Part shown: in pieces, positions 1-12,430 of the stretch
How the letters are laid out: each line of letters opens with the position of its first letter
How positions within the stretch are numbered: position 1 is the stretch's first letter
The notes under the pieces: generated by a model
The model's database searches: none
The model's input: the letters and a program-made list of their open reading frames with translations, nothing else
What the model was told of the DNA's origin: nothing
Made by a program: the position numbers and the translations under genes
From: Mya arenaria
Lineage: Eukaryota; Mollusca; Bivalvia; Myida; Myidae
Length of the DNA: 64,000 bases
Direction: 5' to 3'
NCBI RefSeq assembly: GCF_026914265.1
Contig: NC_069125.1
Coordinates: 63,601,479 to 63,665,478 of the forward strand

Positions 1-179
1 AAGATGTACGTTGTTTTCGTTTTAATGACTTATTCATTTATTCTTAATAAAGTACATTAGTCATAGGAAAATCAAGGAAGCTAATCAATTTTATTCATAG
101 TTTTTACTCGAATGATGTTTAATGCGTAACAAATGAACTTATATTCCTATAGTTTCTTAACTACATTTAATATCAATCT

Positions 180-654
180 TAGTTCAGTCGTTGTTCCATT
201 TCATTGTAGTTATCCCTTTCGTTTTGTCTGCCTATAACATTCTATAGTCTATTTCATTTAAGTTAACTATTTTATTCAAGTTGCTTTAATATTACATTCA
301 AGTTGCCTTTTAATTTGTCTACTTAATTGTAGTTGTCTAATTCACTGAAAATGTCTATTATGTTCTAGTTATCTTTCACAGACCAATTGCATTTTTCATT
401 CAAAATGTCTATCGCATTATCGTGATCATCTACATTCTAGTTGTCTATTATCATTATGATATAATACATTCTTGTTTTATATAATTCTCCAAGACTATCT
501 CATTTAAATTTTCTCTTGCATTCTAGTTATTTATTCCATTTTCGTTCATGCTTTTCGATAAAATATGGAGTTTTATCAGTGAAATAACAACAGCGAAAAT
601 ATCCATTTGATATTAACACGGCTAAGGAGTGAACATAATTTGTGAAAATATCCT
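180..654. repeat. Decayed minisatellite flank
   Basis: The stretch is built from irregular, diverged units of about 18-20 bases of the type ATTCTAGTTGTCTATTACATT. The same motif is found in the minisatellite at 1300-2430, so this is probably the eroded left arm of one larger array that the dispersed repeat at about 655-1195 interrupts. No coding potential is seen in the first 650 bases. Confidence 0.5.
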
Positions 655-1195
655 CTTTAAGAACTACTTGAAATGCATTGTAGTTACTTCCCCTCGATCA
701 ACACTAAACCTTAGAACCAGAAAATGATGCCAACAATTAAATTGAAATCTAAAATCTAAAAAAAGTTGCGTAAGTTTAATTAAAGATATATTTGGAAATA
801 AACAACTTACTGTTAAATAGAAAAAATGGTTGTCCAGTTTTTCAACTGTTTTCTTGAACTTTGAAGATGAATGCTTGAACATTTGCTTTCAAACAAAATA
901 AATTACAGACGAAAACGACTGGTCGAACATAAATGCGATGTAATATCAGCGTTTACATCTTTTTGAACTGTTTATCGTTGTTATACATAAAAATTAAAAC
1001 ACCCATTAACAGATTAACTGATGATTGTTTTACCCCACTCACGCATCAAAATGTGTCAACAACCTATGGTGTTCTTTACATTTTACCTGGAAAACGACAC
1101 GTCCTCCAGCAAACCATACTGATCTCTGACTGTGACGGATGACTGAATATCCATATGTATCATGAAACGAACTATAAAACTAAGAAACATGGTTT
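655..1195 (-). repeat. Dispersed repeat, left copy
   Basis: This segment matches 45545-46075 in reverse orientation over about 530 bases. Three anchors show it: the sequence around 690 (TGTAGTTACTTCCCCTCGATC), around 905-930 (TTACAGACGAAAACGACTGG) and around 1136-1166 (GATGACTGAATATCCAT), each present as its reverse complement at 46040, 45825 and 45575 in the right order. It contains no recognisable protein. It is probably a short non-autonomous mobile element or an old segmental copy. Precise ends and target-site duplications were not resolved. Confidence 0.65.
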
Positions 1196-1299
1196 TATCA
1201 AATGATTATTCGAAAATCTTTAAGTATTTTTCTATGACGCTCATAAAAAATAAAATGCGATCGTACACTGAAATTAACAAATATCCTCTATATATTAAC

Positions 1300-2430
1300 T
1301 TATAATTGTCTTATACAGTCTTGTTGTGTATTTCCTTATGGATGTCTTTTTCATTATAGTTATATTTAAGATTATAATTGTCTGTTTCATTATAGTTGTC
1401 TATTACAAATGGTTGACTGTTACATCCTAGTTGTCCATTAAATTCTAGTTTTTTTTATCACATTATAGATGTCTATAACATTCTATTTAATTTAGTGTCT
1501 GTCATGTTCTAGTGTTATATCATAGTTGTCTCTTTTGTTTTAGTTGACTTGTTTATTATAGTTTTCTATTATATTGTAGTTGCTTATATCGTTATAGTTG
1601 TCTACTATTGTACATTCCTGTTTACTATGACGTTATAGTTGTTTATTTCACCATTGTTGTCTCTTCGATTCTTGTTGTCTATTACATTCTTGTTGTCTGT
1701 TACAGTCTAACTGTCTATTACATTCTTGTTGTCTGTTACAGTCTAACTGTCTATTACATTCTTGTTGTCTGTTACAGTCTAACTGTCTATTACAGTCTTG
1801 TTGTCTGTTACAGTCTAACTGTCTATTACATTCTTGTTGTCTGTTACAGTCTAACTGTCTATTACAGTCTTGTTGTCTGTTACAGTATAACTGTCTATTA
1901 TATTCTTGTTGTCTGTTACAGTCTAACTGTCTATTACATTCTTGTTGTCTGTTACAGTCTAACTGTCTATTACAGTCTTGTTGTCTGTTACAGTCTAACT
2001 GTCTATTATATTCTTGTCGTCTGCTACAGTCTAACTGTCTATTACATTCTTGTTGTCCTTAGCATCATTCTTTCATTTAACTTTCTAGTTGTCAGTTTTG
2101 TAATAGTTGGCATTACATTAAAATTATCTATAACATTCTAGTTTAATATTATATTATAAATGTATATGTATTCCTACTTGTCTATTTCATTATTAAAGTT
2201 CACTATTATATTCTAGATGTTTATCACACTATCGTGGTCTAATCCATTCTAATTGTATATCAGTCATCATTGTGATCTATCACATTCTAGTTGACTATTA
2301 CATTCTATTTGTTTATAACATTCTGGTTGTCTATCCACTTGTATCGTATTGTATTCCAATCTAGTTGTCTATTACACAATTCTTACCTAGTTCATTCTAG
2401 TTGTCTATTACATTATTCTTACCTATTAAG
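1300..2430. repeat. Minisatellite, 36-bp unit, regular core 1671-2056
   Basis: The core consists of about ten near-identical 36-base units, each made of two related 18-base halves (TCTGTTACAGTCTAACTG and TCTATTACATTCTTGTTG). The flanks, roughly 1300-1670 and 2060-2430, hold diverged relatives of the half-unit. The period is a multiple of three and one frame happens to lack stops, which gives a long apparent repetitive reading frame on the plus strand. That frame is not regarded as a gene. Confidence 0.9.
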
Positions 2431-2439
2431 TTTACCATA

Positions 2440-3230
2440 ACGTATAACTTACATATTGGGCTGTCCTCACTGGATATTGTTTGTTTTCGATGGGTTTTCG
2501 ACTGATGTTTAGTTTATACTTCTATAATTTTAACTGGTTGTAAAGACAGCTACAAGATGAACGAAGAGTCTGTATTCTCACTATGTTCTGAATTACCTTA
2601 GTAAGACCGAGCTCAGCCCACTATTTTTGTTTTGATTCAAATTGTTTTATTTTCTCCTTTTCAAGACATTTGAGACTTATGAAGTACTTTGCGACTGTAA
2701 TGAAAAAAAATGAAGCTTCTCATAAATGAACATAGTTTTCATAGTTTATTTCAAATGCATAAAGGCCAAAGGCACATGAGCATGCAAGATTTATGCACAT
2801 ATACACATATTATGAAAATTCATAGGTCAGTTGTCAAATACGATTTCATAATTACAACAAAAATACAAGAAATAACTCTATATTTTTTATATAATACACA
2901 CTTTAATATGTATTTACTATAATATTATCACAGTGAGGAGACAGTGGTTGCTATATACATGTTAACTTATTACATATGTTAAATATACATAGAGTGAACT
3001 TAGTCTTATATTTTCCTATTTTTCTGACTCTGTACTAATATCATCAGTTTTGATACTGACAACACTTAAATTAACACAAATTGTTAGCAAAACGGGAAAT
3101 TACTATCATTTGGCACAAGAACAATAACTCTTTACCGCTAAATTCATCCATGAACAGATCTCCATATACATCTATATAATTTTATTATATACCCATCATA
3201 AATCCACACGCAATATATATCGCAAAATAC
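2440..3230. other. Intergenic, nothing recognised
   Basis: AT-rich sequence upstream of the first MIEAP-like gene. No coding region, RNA gene or structured repeat was recognised. Confidence 0.5.
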
Positions 3231-3237
3231 GTTAGTC

Positions 3238-3290
3238 CGTATTCCACTCCAGTGCAATACGGCCGTATTCCACTCTTGTGACGTCACGTC
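3238..3290. promoter_or_regulatory. CRE-like palindrome and 30-bp direct repeat
   Basis: CGTATTCCACTC occurs twice about 30 bases apart. It is followed by a perfect TGACGTCA palindrome at 3279-3286, the classical CREB/ATF site, and a partial ACGTCAT copy. The site lies about 520 bases upstream of the chosen start of MIEAP-like copy 1. A promoter role is inference, and the same sequence could belong to an unrecognised repeat. Confidence 0.3.
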
Positions 3291-3562
3291 ATAACAAGTA
3301 TCGTTGCGCGATGCTAAAATGACGTCGTAAAATGTTTGCAGATTTTGATTTCACTCGGCTTGCGCCGAAAATTTCGGGATAATTCGACACTTATACCGAT
3401 AGGTGTCTTTTTCTGGTGCGTTTTAACTAAAAGTACTTCGTCTTGAAACTTAAAAAAAAACTTATTCACATACATCTCAAATTAATTATTAAGTATGCAA
3501 GAAAAAAAGAGAAAATTTTAAAAAGAAACTTTACATTAATCTGTTATATGATTTTATCAAAG

Positions 3563-3606
3563 TTGGCGCCAAAACGAACATGTACACGTGTCACAGGGGG
3601 CGCTGT
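3563..3606. promoter_or_regulatory. E2F-like palindrome and CTCF-like core
   Basis: TTGGCGCCAA at 3563-3572 is a palindromic match to the E2F consensus. ACAGGGGGCGCTGT at 3593-3606 resembles the core of the CTCF motif, and a closely similar core is found at 12177-12194 upstream of MIEAP-like copy 2. Both sites sit 200-250 bases ahead of the copy 1 start. Binding cannot be judged from sequence alone. Confidence 0.3.
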
Positions 3607-3810
3607 TAACTAACAAATAAAACAGGATAACTAGGAAAATTTTAACATCAAGTTCAGCCACAGTTGTTGACGATTGCTTGTACCGAGTTTCATGAAAATC
3701 CGCCGATGTTTATGTTTACGCCTGTGCCTCAACGGTGACTCGGGTAGCCACTTGGTTCCATTTGATTCCGATCGCTTTGCGGCCTTCTTTGTTTTAAACA
3801 AACATTTACC

Positions 3811-5654
3811 ATGCAATCGTATTTCAGGGAGGGATCTAAAGGGACCGTTAACGGCCAACACCAGAACCTTGAAGATTTTGCAAAATGTTTAGTCGAACTT
3901 TCCCAGGGAATCACTCAAGAACATCGCAATCTATTAGCAAAGGTAGGGCCATTGTGTCGAGATATTTCATTGGGTGTTGATGAATGTTATCAAAAGGGTG
4001 CCAATCATAATTTTCAAATACATTTTTATTATGAAAAAGAAACTTATCGCACTATTGTTTTAACATGTACATAAAACTCCATATTTGCTGTTCAAAGGAA
4101 GACGAGTACAAGCGAACCATAGCAGCCTTACAAGAAGAGAAACGTGTTCTCACAATAACAGTGGAGCGTCTGACTGAAAAAAATGAACAAAAGTGCAGTA
4201 CATCTGAAACTGACCAAGAAAGGAAATGCCTTCGTACAGCTGAACTTGAAGAAGAATTAGAGGTGTGTAAGTTTCACTTACAAAATGGCACAAGACAAAT
4301 TCAACAACTACAGTTGAAAGAAAAGGAGCTTCAAGAAAGAGTTAAAGAGTTAGAAACTAATCTGGAGAAGAAACACAATGAGTTTATGGTACTGAACTCT
4401 GAAAAAGATGAACGTTTGCATACCATGAATAACGAGAATAATGATCATTTGAAGCGATTACGGGAACTCACCAATTTAAAAATTACTGCAGACAAGGAAA
4501 TCACACGCCTGAAAGAAAGGTTTGTTGCACACTATGGGGCCATATTATCAACGCGCGTACGGCAGTAAATCGTAAGCTCAAGAGTTTCTGTTAAATGGCA
4601 ATCGATTGTGGAAAATTAAATTGAAAGGTTTCCTTGGAAAAAATCCATAATCTGACTAATAACGCTCTTTGTTACAAAATATATACTCTAATAGAGTAAA
4701 ACCGAAAATTCTATCGTATAATATGTGTTGGTAGGATGACGCCTTTATCTTATTTAATCATAAAGCATGGTATTATCAGTATTTTGTTGGTGTATGCTTT
4801 ATCCTGAATTACTGGGAGAATGCCTTCCTTTTTAGAGTACGAGAACTGGAGACGACTAAATTACAGCGAGCAGAAGAGTGTGAAGAGGAGCAACAAAAGA
4901 CGCGAACAGAGCTGGCGTGTAATCGCCAGGAACTGGAGGACACGAAAACAAGGTCAGTAAAACAAAGTTCTTGTCTAGCATTCCACGGCCGTTTTGTTTT
5001 AAACGCGTTGTAATTATCAGTAAAAGCTTTTAGAATTTAAGTTAATTGTTCGGTAGGGATTATACTGGTTTCAAAAGCAATACTCGTGACCTCTTGTCAA
5101 CGCCTGGTATCTTCACCAAAGGTTAAGCAAGTTGCTGGGTCAGAGGCTGACGGACGCCAACCCAAACATCGCGGACCTGAGTGACCAGAACCGGCCTACG
5201 AAGTTGGCGGAGCGTTACTCAGAGCTATATGATAACCAGTGGACAGAGGCCTTCGAGACGTTAGATAGGATGTACTGTGATGAACAACAGTCCATATCAC
5301 ACCTGTTTAATATACTGAAGGTATTTCGTTGAACACACTTAAAAGTCATGATGGCATGGTCCATACATGTTCCTGACATATGTATTATTTTTTCTAGATT
5401 TAGATTGTTTCACAACGTGTTACTGTCATGCACTGACTAAACTTTCAGATTACTTTGGAGTTTTGCCAACATGAAGCAAAGTCCCAGATGGGTTTACTGA
5501 AGAGGGCGCTTGTTTTAGATGACGACAGAGTACGTTTCATGACGAATTAAGAACTAACTGTTCACCTACTTTTACATTTAAGACATCTATTCAAAACTTG
5601 AATATTTAACTTGCATGTATTCAATTAAGACAATCACTGTTTTGCTAATGTTAT

Positions 5655-5716
<62 letters not shown>

Positions 5717-6648
5717 AGAAAAAAAAAAAAAACGATAATTTTTTAACATTTTGAGTTCTGACAACAATGATAAAGGAATGTAAATGTTATTATGTGTAAG
5801 TTAAACACCCATTTAAGAAGGCAGACAGAGCTTTGTCACTGGTCCAGAAGCAACTAAAGGATTGCAGAAAGACTTTTGCCAAGGAATCCGGAACTTCTTT
5901 GTTTACGGTAAATAACTTTTTTTGCGTTAACATATATAACCGGTTGAATAAACTACATTATTTAGTATTTTAAATTATCGAACGATCGAACTGTTCTTCA
6001 CTAAAAAATAAATATAACATGTACAAATGTTTTTTCTATTTTCTTTTTATAATTAAGAAATTCAAAATGAAACTTCATCAATCGAACTCAACAGTCGAAC
6101 AGAATGCTTTAGCTGTGGATAGTTTCCTGAAAGAGTGTTTCACTTTATGCTGGCTGATGTGTGTACAGGATCCTCCTGTTGTGTTTGGTCCGTTCCCCAG
6201 ACGGGGAGATCGATTTGAGACCGATGCATACAAGGCATACACAAGCAGCGGTCCTTTTGTGGACTTTGTTGTTTGGCCTGCCCTGTATTTGCATGAAGAT
6301 GGTCCAGTTTTGTGCAAAGGGATCGCTCAAGGCTTAAAACGTAATGGATTTGATGGTCGAAGGACACAAGATAACGAAGTCCACACCTCAGAGCAAGTAA
6401 GCGAACAAAACATGCTTCCAGAGGTTGAAGTAGGAGAATTTAAAGTTGTAGGCGGAAATGCATCTACAAAGGCCAACGACCAAAGTACAGCAGTAACAGC
6501 GGCTGATGTACAGCGATTCTTTCAGCTTATGGGGCGATACAATAACGATAAATCGAAAATAATAAGTGAACTCGGGGAGAACAAATACCGGGCGTGTTAT
6601 GATCACATTACATCAAATTTCGGTACAACCGGTTTGCCTCCTATATGA
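3811..6648 (+). CDS. SPATA18: Mitochondria-eating protein-like, copy 1 (7 exons, 542 aa)
   Basis: Exons read as 3811-3942, 4098-4519, 4836-4952, 5122-5320, 5449-5529, 5821-5907 and 6058-6648. All have AG/GT borders and consistent phase, giving 542 codons, close to the roughly 540 aa of vertebrate MIEAP. Residues of about 45-220 form a charged heptad-like coiled coil. The rest is the MIEAP C-terminal domain with the block DPPVV, RFETDAYKAYTSSGP, DFVVWPALYLHEDGP and LCKGIAQ. The vertebrate protein is a p53-inducible factor in mitochondrial quality control that acts at mitochondria; that role here is inferred from family membership. This copy has one coding intron (4520-4835) that copies 2-4 lack, and its N-terminus is unrelated to theirs. 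An upstream exon cannot be excluded, so the start is the least certain part. It is the most diverged copy in the array. Confidence 0.85.
5659..5712. repeat. (TA)n microsatellite in an intron of MIEAP-like copy 1
   Basis: A run of about 26 TA dinucleotides lies in the intron between the 81-nt and 87-nt exons, followed by a short poly-A tract. The reading frame is not affected. Confidence 0.95.
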
Positions 6649-6892
6649 GGAATTACATTTCCAATAGAATAGATCTAGACCTGTGATGAATTCATATTAA
6701 TACAACAAAAATATATGTACACCCTTGAAAGAGGTTTGGTTAAAGATGATTATTCGACAAAGCAACAGTATACGGTGATTGAACGTTTGGAAAATTACAC
6801 CAACTTATCAATAAGTGGAAGGAACATCACGTAATAAAGGTGAATCAAATACTTAAGGTGGCATCAGTTAAGTGCATTAAAAGTCGTGTGTA

Positions 6893-6898
6893 AATAAA
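6893..6898 (+). terminator. Candidate polyadenylation signal of MIEAP-like copy 1
   Basis: AATAAA lies about 245 bases after the stop codon of copy 1. It is the first canonical hexamer downstream on this strand that I noticed. Confidence 0.4.
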
Positions 6899-6899
6899 A

Positions 6900-8160
6900 C
6901 ATTTCGATGAAATTGTTATTTAAATTGTTAAAGTGCATGTCGTTGTATAACTCTTCAAAGAACATCAAAAAGGCTTAACTACTAACTAGTAATGGTGTTG
7001 TTAGACAAAACAAGTCGTATTTACTTTAGCGCCATTATTTTACCCTTTTCTTTATGATTTATAAAGGAGACACCAAACTTCAGTGTTCCATATGTCTATA
7101 TTAGACAGTGCATCATGGGTGTTACAACAAGATACCAGCGTACTGATCTTTTTTTAAGTCAACACGCCTTACATTTGTAACATGTAACGCGATCGCCATA
7201 TGACAGAAAGGATCAGAAAGAGAAGCTGACTGACATTTGCATATGACTGCATACTAACAGATCGAAGTATTACCCATGGACATTATGAACTGTTGACATT
7301 GTGAAAACAATTTGGAAAGTATTTTACTGTATTTGTAAGCAGGGACGCATTTGTTTCATAATAGTGGAATTAACTGTACAAATATAAATAAACAAGATAT
7401 GTCACAGAAACGAGACAAATGCCCCCGGGTGACCGCGTTCGATAGATAGCCATTGGTATTTAGGCCTGCATGTACAGATAGCCTTCAGCATCTACCATAT
7501 TTCCATGGTGACATATCCTACCTTCCCATGTAGTTTGTTAATATTTAGAAGTCGAGAGCGGGTCATTTTTGTACTTATAAAAAGTATGTGTAAAATGTCA
7601 ACTTGAACTTAAACTTTAAACGAAAGCCAACAAGCGTGTGCCATTTTTGTTCTTTTTGTGTCGTATAAAAATCCAGCAAACTTGGATCTATATTTAAATA
7701 AGAATACAGATTGAATAATACGATTAAATCATCAATATTGGAAAGTCAAGTTTCAACTTAACAGTTATATTTCCAAAACTATTATTTATCAGTATGTGTT
7801 AACATGTTTTTATCAATTAACTGAGTACCAACATGCAGTGTGGTGATATTAAGAACTCCATAATTCAGGGGAAATGGATACAACTTATGATTGCTTTTTA
7901 ACTACAATACTTAACACAACGAACAGTGGACATGTCAAAACTGAATTTGGGAACATGCTGTAAATTCTTGAACGACACCATGCTAAAAACTCTTGATCAC
8001 ATGGGTTCTTTAGCCATCACACCAACATTAAAAGTTAAAGATGAATTTACCATACCATATGTTGCTGAAGACGCCTTTGAAATGTTTAAAACATTGTGAA
8101 TTACTCAGTACAAATAACACAACCAAATACTCATATGAAAATAATCTTAAACCGCAGATT
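6900..8160. other. Intergenic, nothing recognised
   Basis: AT-rich spacer downstream of MIEAP-like copy 1. I see no coding exon, RNA gene or clear repeat in it. Confidence 0.5.
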
Positions 8161-8164
8161 GTCA

Positions 8165-8640
8165 ATTTAAGGTCACCATGACCTTACCCTTTGACCCACT
8201 GACCTCAAATTCAAAAGGGTTCATCTGCTGGTCATGACCAATCTGCCTGTTAAGTTTTAGGTCCTCCATTGGTCTATGCGTTCTTCAGTTATTGATCGGA
8301 TATGGATTTTAGCTTAAGGTCACTTTGATCTTGACCTTTGACCCACTGACCTTAAATCAAAAGGGTTCATCTGCTGGTCATGATTAAACTGGCTATGTTT
8401 GAGGTCCTAAGCGTTCTTTTGTTATTGATTGGATACAAATTTTCAGCTTAAGGTCACCTTACCTTTACCTTTAGCCTGCTGACCTTAAATTCAATAGGGC
8501 TTATGTGCTGGTCACCAACATGCCTACCAAGTTTGAGGTCTTAGGCCTAAGCGTTCTTCGGATATTGAGCGGAAACCCTTGGAACAGACAGACGGAAGGG
8601 CGGACGGTCTGATTTATATATTTTTCCCTACGAGGGCATA
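8165..8640. repeat. Three-unit tandem repeat rich in nuclear-receptor half-sites
   Basis: Three degenerate units of about 145 bases each start with an AAGGTCACCNTGACC-like block followed by TTTGACCCACTGACCT, then GGTTCATCTGCTGGTCATGA, a GAGGTCCTA segment and GCGTTCTTCNGTTATTGA. The last unit ends in GGAAACCCTTGGAACAGACAGACGG with GGACGG steps. I recognise the AGGTCA/TGACCT-rich unit as the type of dispersed repeat common in invertebrate genomes. It has no coding function, and the half-sites may simply be part of the repeat. Confidence 0.75.
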
Positions 8641-8699
8641 AATACTTCGTGAAATATGCACATACACCATTTGAGGATATGAATGTGATTGAAATTATA

Positions 8700-10499
8700 T
8701 AATTCATTTGACATATATTTTGTGTTTGTTAAATGGGACTTCTTTTTGTAGATTTATTTCTTATAATATCAATAATTGTCTTAGGTATAAATTCGTGTGC
8801 GTCCAAAAGCAAGCATGCAATGTATTCTTCACACACTATTGCATCCACGACTGTTGTTTTTTATTATAAATTACTGTGATCATCGATGAAGGACAATGTG
8901 ATGTTGTTATATTATGAAAGCTGCAAAAACAATTAAGATAACTGAATTACACTATAATGTGCCGAGGTTATACCGTTGGTGTTTCTCAGATATTAGTAAA
9001 GCGTCAACGTCTCTCGTGATGGGTAGTTGACATGAACATTACCTCAAAAATCGTCAAGAGACATCATGCTTACTTAATACATACATGTAAGCAGCGTAGG
9101 CCCATGGCTAAAAACAGAAATGAAATGGACTCTGGAAGAATATTGCATTATACAAAATGTCTGAAAACCTACGGTCGTCCGTCGAAATACTTAGAATGAC
9201 GAAAAATAATATATTAACATATTTATATAAACTATTCTGAAGTGTTTTCAAAGCTCAAATAGTGTAAAACATCTGCATTGAAATATATATGTTAATTTAC
9301 CATCATTGTACTTCATTTATCAAATATATATTTAAAGCTACTGTTACAAAAAATAAGCGAGGCTAAACGCCAGAAAATCTCGTGCCCGAGTCGTCGATCT
9401 TCTTTTATACTCGAGCCTGAGAATCCAAAAAATCTGTTCCCTCGGGATTTAACGTTCATTCGGAGTTTCCGTAAGGTAATTCGTGGGCTCGTGCTGCACT
9501 GCTGACTAGTAAGCTGACAATATAAAACTTGAGGGAAAGTGGTGACGATATAGGTCGTTAGTAAGAAGCGGTTCGAAAACTGTTGACCATATTTAGAAAG
9601 AAGGTGATGCTTATTGTTAATATGAAATATTGAAATGATTTGTATGATGTATTTTAAGTTTTATAAAGTACCGGGGCTAAAAATAAAAATCATATTCCCA
9701 GTTCGGTACTTCTATAGATGCATGCTTTTGTTTTGGATCAAAATATATTGTCGAATATTACTTTCATAATGACAATGTAAGGAATGAAGTGTGTACGAAC
9801 TAGGACAACGTCCTTATCCCAGGTAAGATATGAATAAAGTAGAATTTCTACATAAAGTCGCAAAATTTGGGGAGAAAATACATGGCTGAATCAGATAATT
9901 TTTTAGTCATTAAATTGATATGTTTATATTATATTACGGCATTCAGTTGGAGACGGCTTACTTCTATAAAAAAAAACGTTTTCTTTATGAAACGGGTTTT
10001 TGGGAGAGGCCGGATAATAATTTTTTTTTTAAAAATGCTTATTTTATCGTGCCGGGATTTTGTAAAATTAAGGTTAAATAATGAACTTAGTAAAACACGG
10101 CAAGAACATAGTAAAGAAAGAAAAAAAATCTTCATTTTATCAAATTTAGGAACTTTTTTCGTCAGTCGTATCAAATTCCTGGATTTTACATAACCATACA
10201 AAATATTGGAGATACTTATGTTTAAAACACATTTATTAAATGAATAAATCCAACCATGATAGACAGATATGCAATAATTTAAAGGATCAAGTATCATGGT
10301 GTTAACGAGGTTTGGATAAGATAACATGCATGTTCAGTATGGAAGAGATGGGACACTTCAATACATTCTTTACTACTCTTTTACATTAGTTAACGTATTA
10401 TACCATTATAAACCCAATGGCGAATGCAGACGACTACCGATACATTTAACATACAATACATCTACGTTAACCAGTTTGCTCCAAAACATCTCAGGGATC
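8700..10499. other. Intergenic, nothing recognised
   Basis: No supported gene. An open frame at 9867-10193 is rich in Lys, Phe and Ile as expected of AT-rich noncoding DNA, and it matches no family I know. A GC-richer patch at about 9360-9500 has no recognised content. Confidence 0.5.
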
Positions 10500-10504
10500 A
10501 CTAT

Positions 10505-11704
10505 CAGGGGGGAGAATCGAGCTTAACCTTAGCATTCAAACAAGATGGCGGCGCCCATGTAAAAGGTGAGTTTTTCGGCGATTTAAAATTTTGGAAGCCA
10601 GTTTAGACACTGGCATATTGTGAAAAACCTGCTAGAGAAAATTCCACACCCATTGGTACTTGGATCTCCATGAAACATGCTGTAGTTTTGTCAAACATTC
10701 GGACATCGGCATCGACTCGAGAGGAAAACGAACTAAAAGGCACGGCTAAGGTTAGGATCCCTCGATAATATTGGCCTGTTTTGACGATTAGCAACACTAT
10801 TCATGATTGTTGTGTCAAGTTGGTGCAATATAAATGTGTATTGATCAAAAGTTATCCGTCTAGAAACCCGTTATGACGTATTTGCCTTAAAATTAGTATT
10901 TATGCACAATGCTAAGGAGCAGTGCACGCAAATAAGTGGCTAAGGTTAGGTGCCATTTATTGAGAGAGGCGTTCATTACCTACGGTAATTTTGTTTCCTG
11001 TTTGTATCTGTTCTTTCTGAGAGATTAAAGATTTCCGTAACACTGTGCGACATCATCATTATCCGGATGAGGTATTTTGAAACTGCCAAATCTGATTTCG
11101 CTGTGTTTTCATCTAGATACAGTTGAGAAAAAACTACAGTGACGCGATGTTGTGGATGAAAATCGTCTATTTTGTAGTTTTTGGTGTTCCTGTTTAAATT
11201 TGAGGATGCATTAAAACAAGTAATAAAGAAATATTCACATTCATATTTAATCAATCGTTACCAGAAGCGAAACTGATCGCACTTAATTAGTACTTAAATT
11301 GCCAACGGTAGATCGGTCTTGTCAAAAATGTTGACAAAAGATTGTAATGATGATAAAGGTTTAAAGTAGATGAATGATGTTTCCTGTATACTCGTATTTG
11401 AAAATAATGTCTGGCTCGATCAAACATAGTTTAAACGGTTACAGGCATAGGACGAATACTTTACAGGTTGTTAAATAGGGCCGGTCTAGAACTGTTATGT
11501 TTGTTGTGTCACTAAACCCTAGTTTAAAAAATGTTTCATGGAGATCCAAGTACCAATGGGTGTGGAATTTTCTCTAGCAGGTTTTTCACAATATGCCAGT
11601 GTCTAAACTGGCTTCCATAATTTTAAATCGCTGAAAAACTCACCTTTTACATGGGCGCCGCCATCTTGTTTGAATGCTAAGGTTAAGCTCGATTCTCCCC
11701 CCTG
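10505..11704. mobile_element. 1200-bp DNA transposon with 174-bp terminal inverted repeats
   Basis: The left end begins CAGGGGGGAGAATCGAGC and the right end finishes with its exact reverse complement. The inverted repeats run 10505-10678 and 11531-11704 with only scattered differences. Both sides are flanked by ACTAT (10500-10504 and 11705-11709), a 5-bp target-site duplication. The middle, about 850 bases, has no transposase frame, so the element is non-autonomous. Each repeat carries a YY1-like AAGATGGCGGC motif followed by a potential splice donor (AAAAGGTGAGT). The CAG...CTG termini recall hAT elements, but those make 8-bp duplications, so I do not assign a superfamily. Confidence 0.85.
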
Positions 11705-11709
11705 ACTAT

Positions 11710-12170
11710 GGAATGGTATTTAGGAAAAAATTGCATTATGATTGATGACATTTGTATTATGCTTGATGACATTTGTATTATGCTTGATGACATTCACGTT
11801 CAAGTAATGAAACTTACAATATGCATTATGACATGTCGTATTGCATGATGGCATTAGCATTCTGCATGTTGACATTCCAATCCTGTTTAGAGCAATTTCA
11901 ATTACACCATTATGTACTAACTTCACTTTGTTTAAATGTCTGTGAATATCATTTAATGAATGCATCTTTAATTACAATCTACATAACTTCCTTATTTTTA
12001 TCATAAAGTTCGAAATTTGACGAATCCGAATAGAAATACAAGTACGCACAATGCATCAATCACCAAGCATTATAGAACTATCCGAATGAAACAGTCCAAA
12101 TAAGACAAGCCGAATGATGCAAGCCAAATGAACTAACCATAATGCGGTTGCCAAGAAACAGGCATAACGA
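11710..12170. other. AT-rich spacer with short tandem motif
   Basis: At about 11735-11900 a degenerate repeat of TGCATTATG / TGATGACATT steps is visible. The rest has a run of AAGCCGAATGA-like motifs near 12080-12140. No gene is seen. Confidence 0.4.
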
Positions 12171-12176
12171 ATTATG

Positions 12177-12194
12177 ACAGCAGGGGGCGCTGTA
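12177..12194 (+). promoter_or_regulatory. CTCF-like motif
   Basis: ACAGCAGGGGGCGCTGTA closely resembles the core CTCF consensus, and a shorter version of the same core is found at 3593-3606. Both lie upstream of members of the MIEAP-like array. An insulator role is only a possibility. Confidence 0.3.
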
Positions 12195-12430
12195 TGCATA
12201 TTCATTTGTTTCCGTACATATTCGGAGTGATCGTTCGTTTTGTCCGAACATGTTCGGAGTTTAACGTGTTATATACATTGCAGTTATTTCCCTTTGTTCT
12301 AAATTTGTCATAGCAATTAGTATGCTGTATATCTATATTTCGGCTGAAAATATTCAATACTTAAGAGTCTCATTTTCTGCATCTACTTATAGCATGGCAT
12401 TCTCAGCTACACCCATAACAAGGTCATAAA

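Noticed and set aside
1608-2141. 177-codon frame with YYILVVCYSLTV repeats
   Set aside because: It is the 36-base minisatellite read in one frame. It only mimics a membrane protein.
9867-10193. 108-codon frame rich in Lys, Phe and Ile
   Set aside because: Its composition is that of AT-rich noncoding DNA. It overlaps an equally long frame on the other strand and has no domain.
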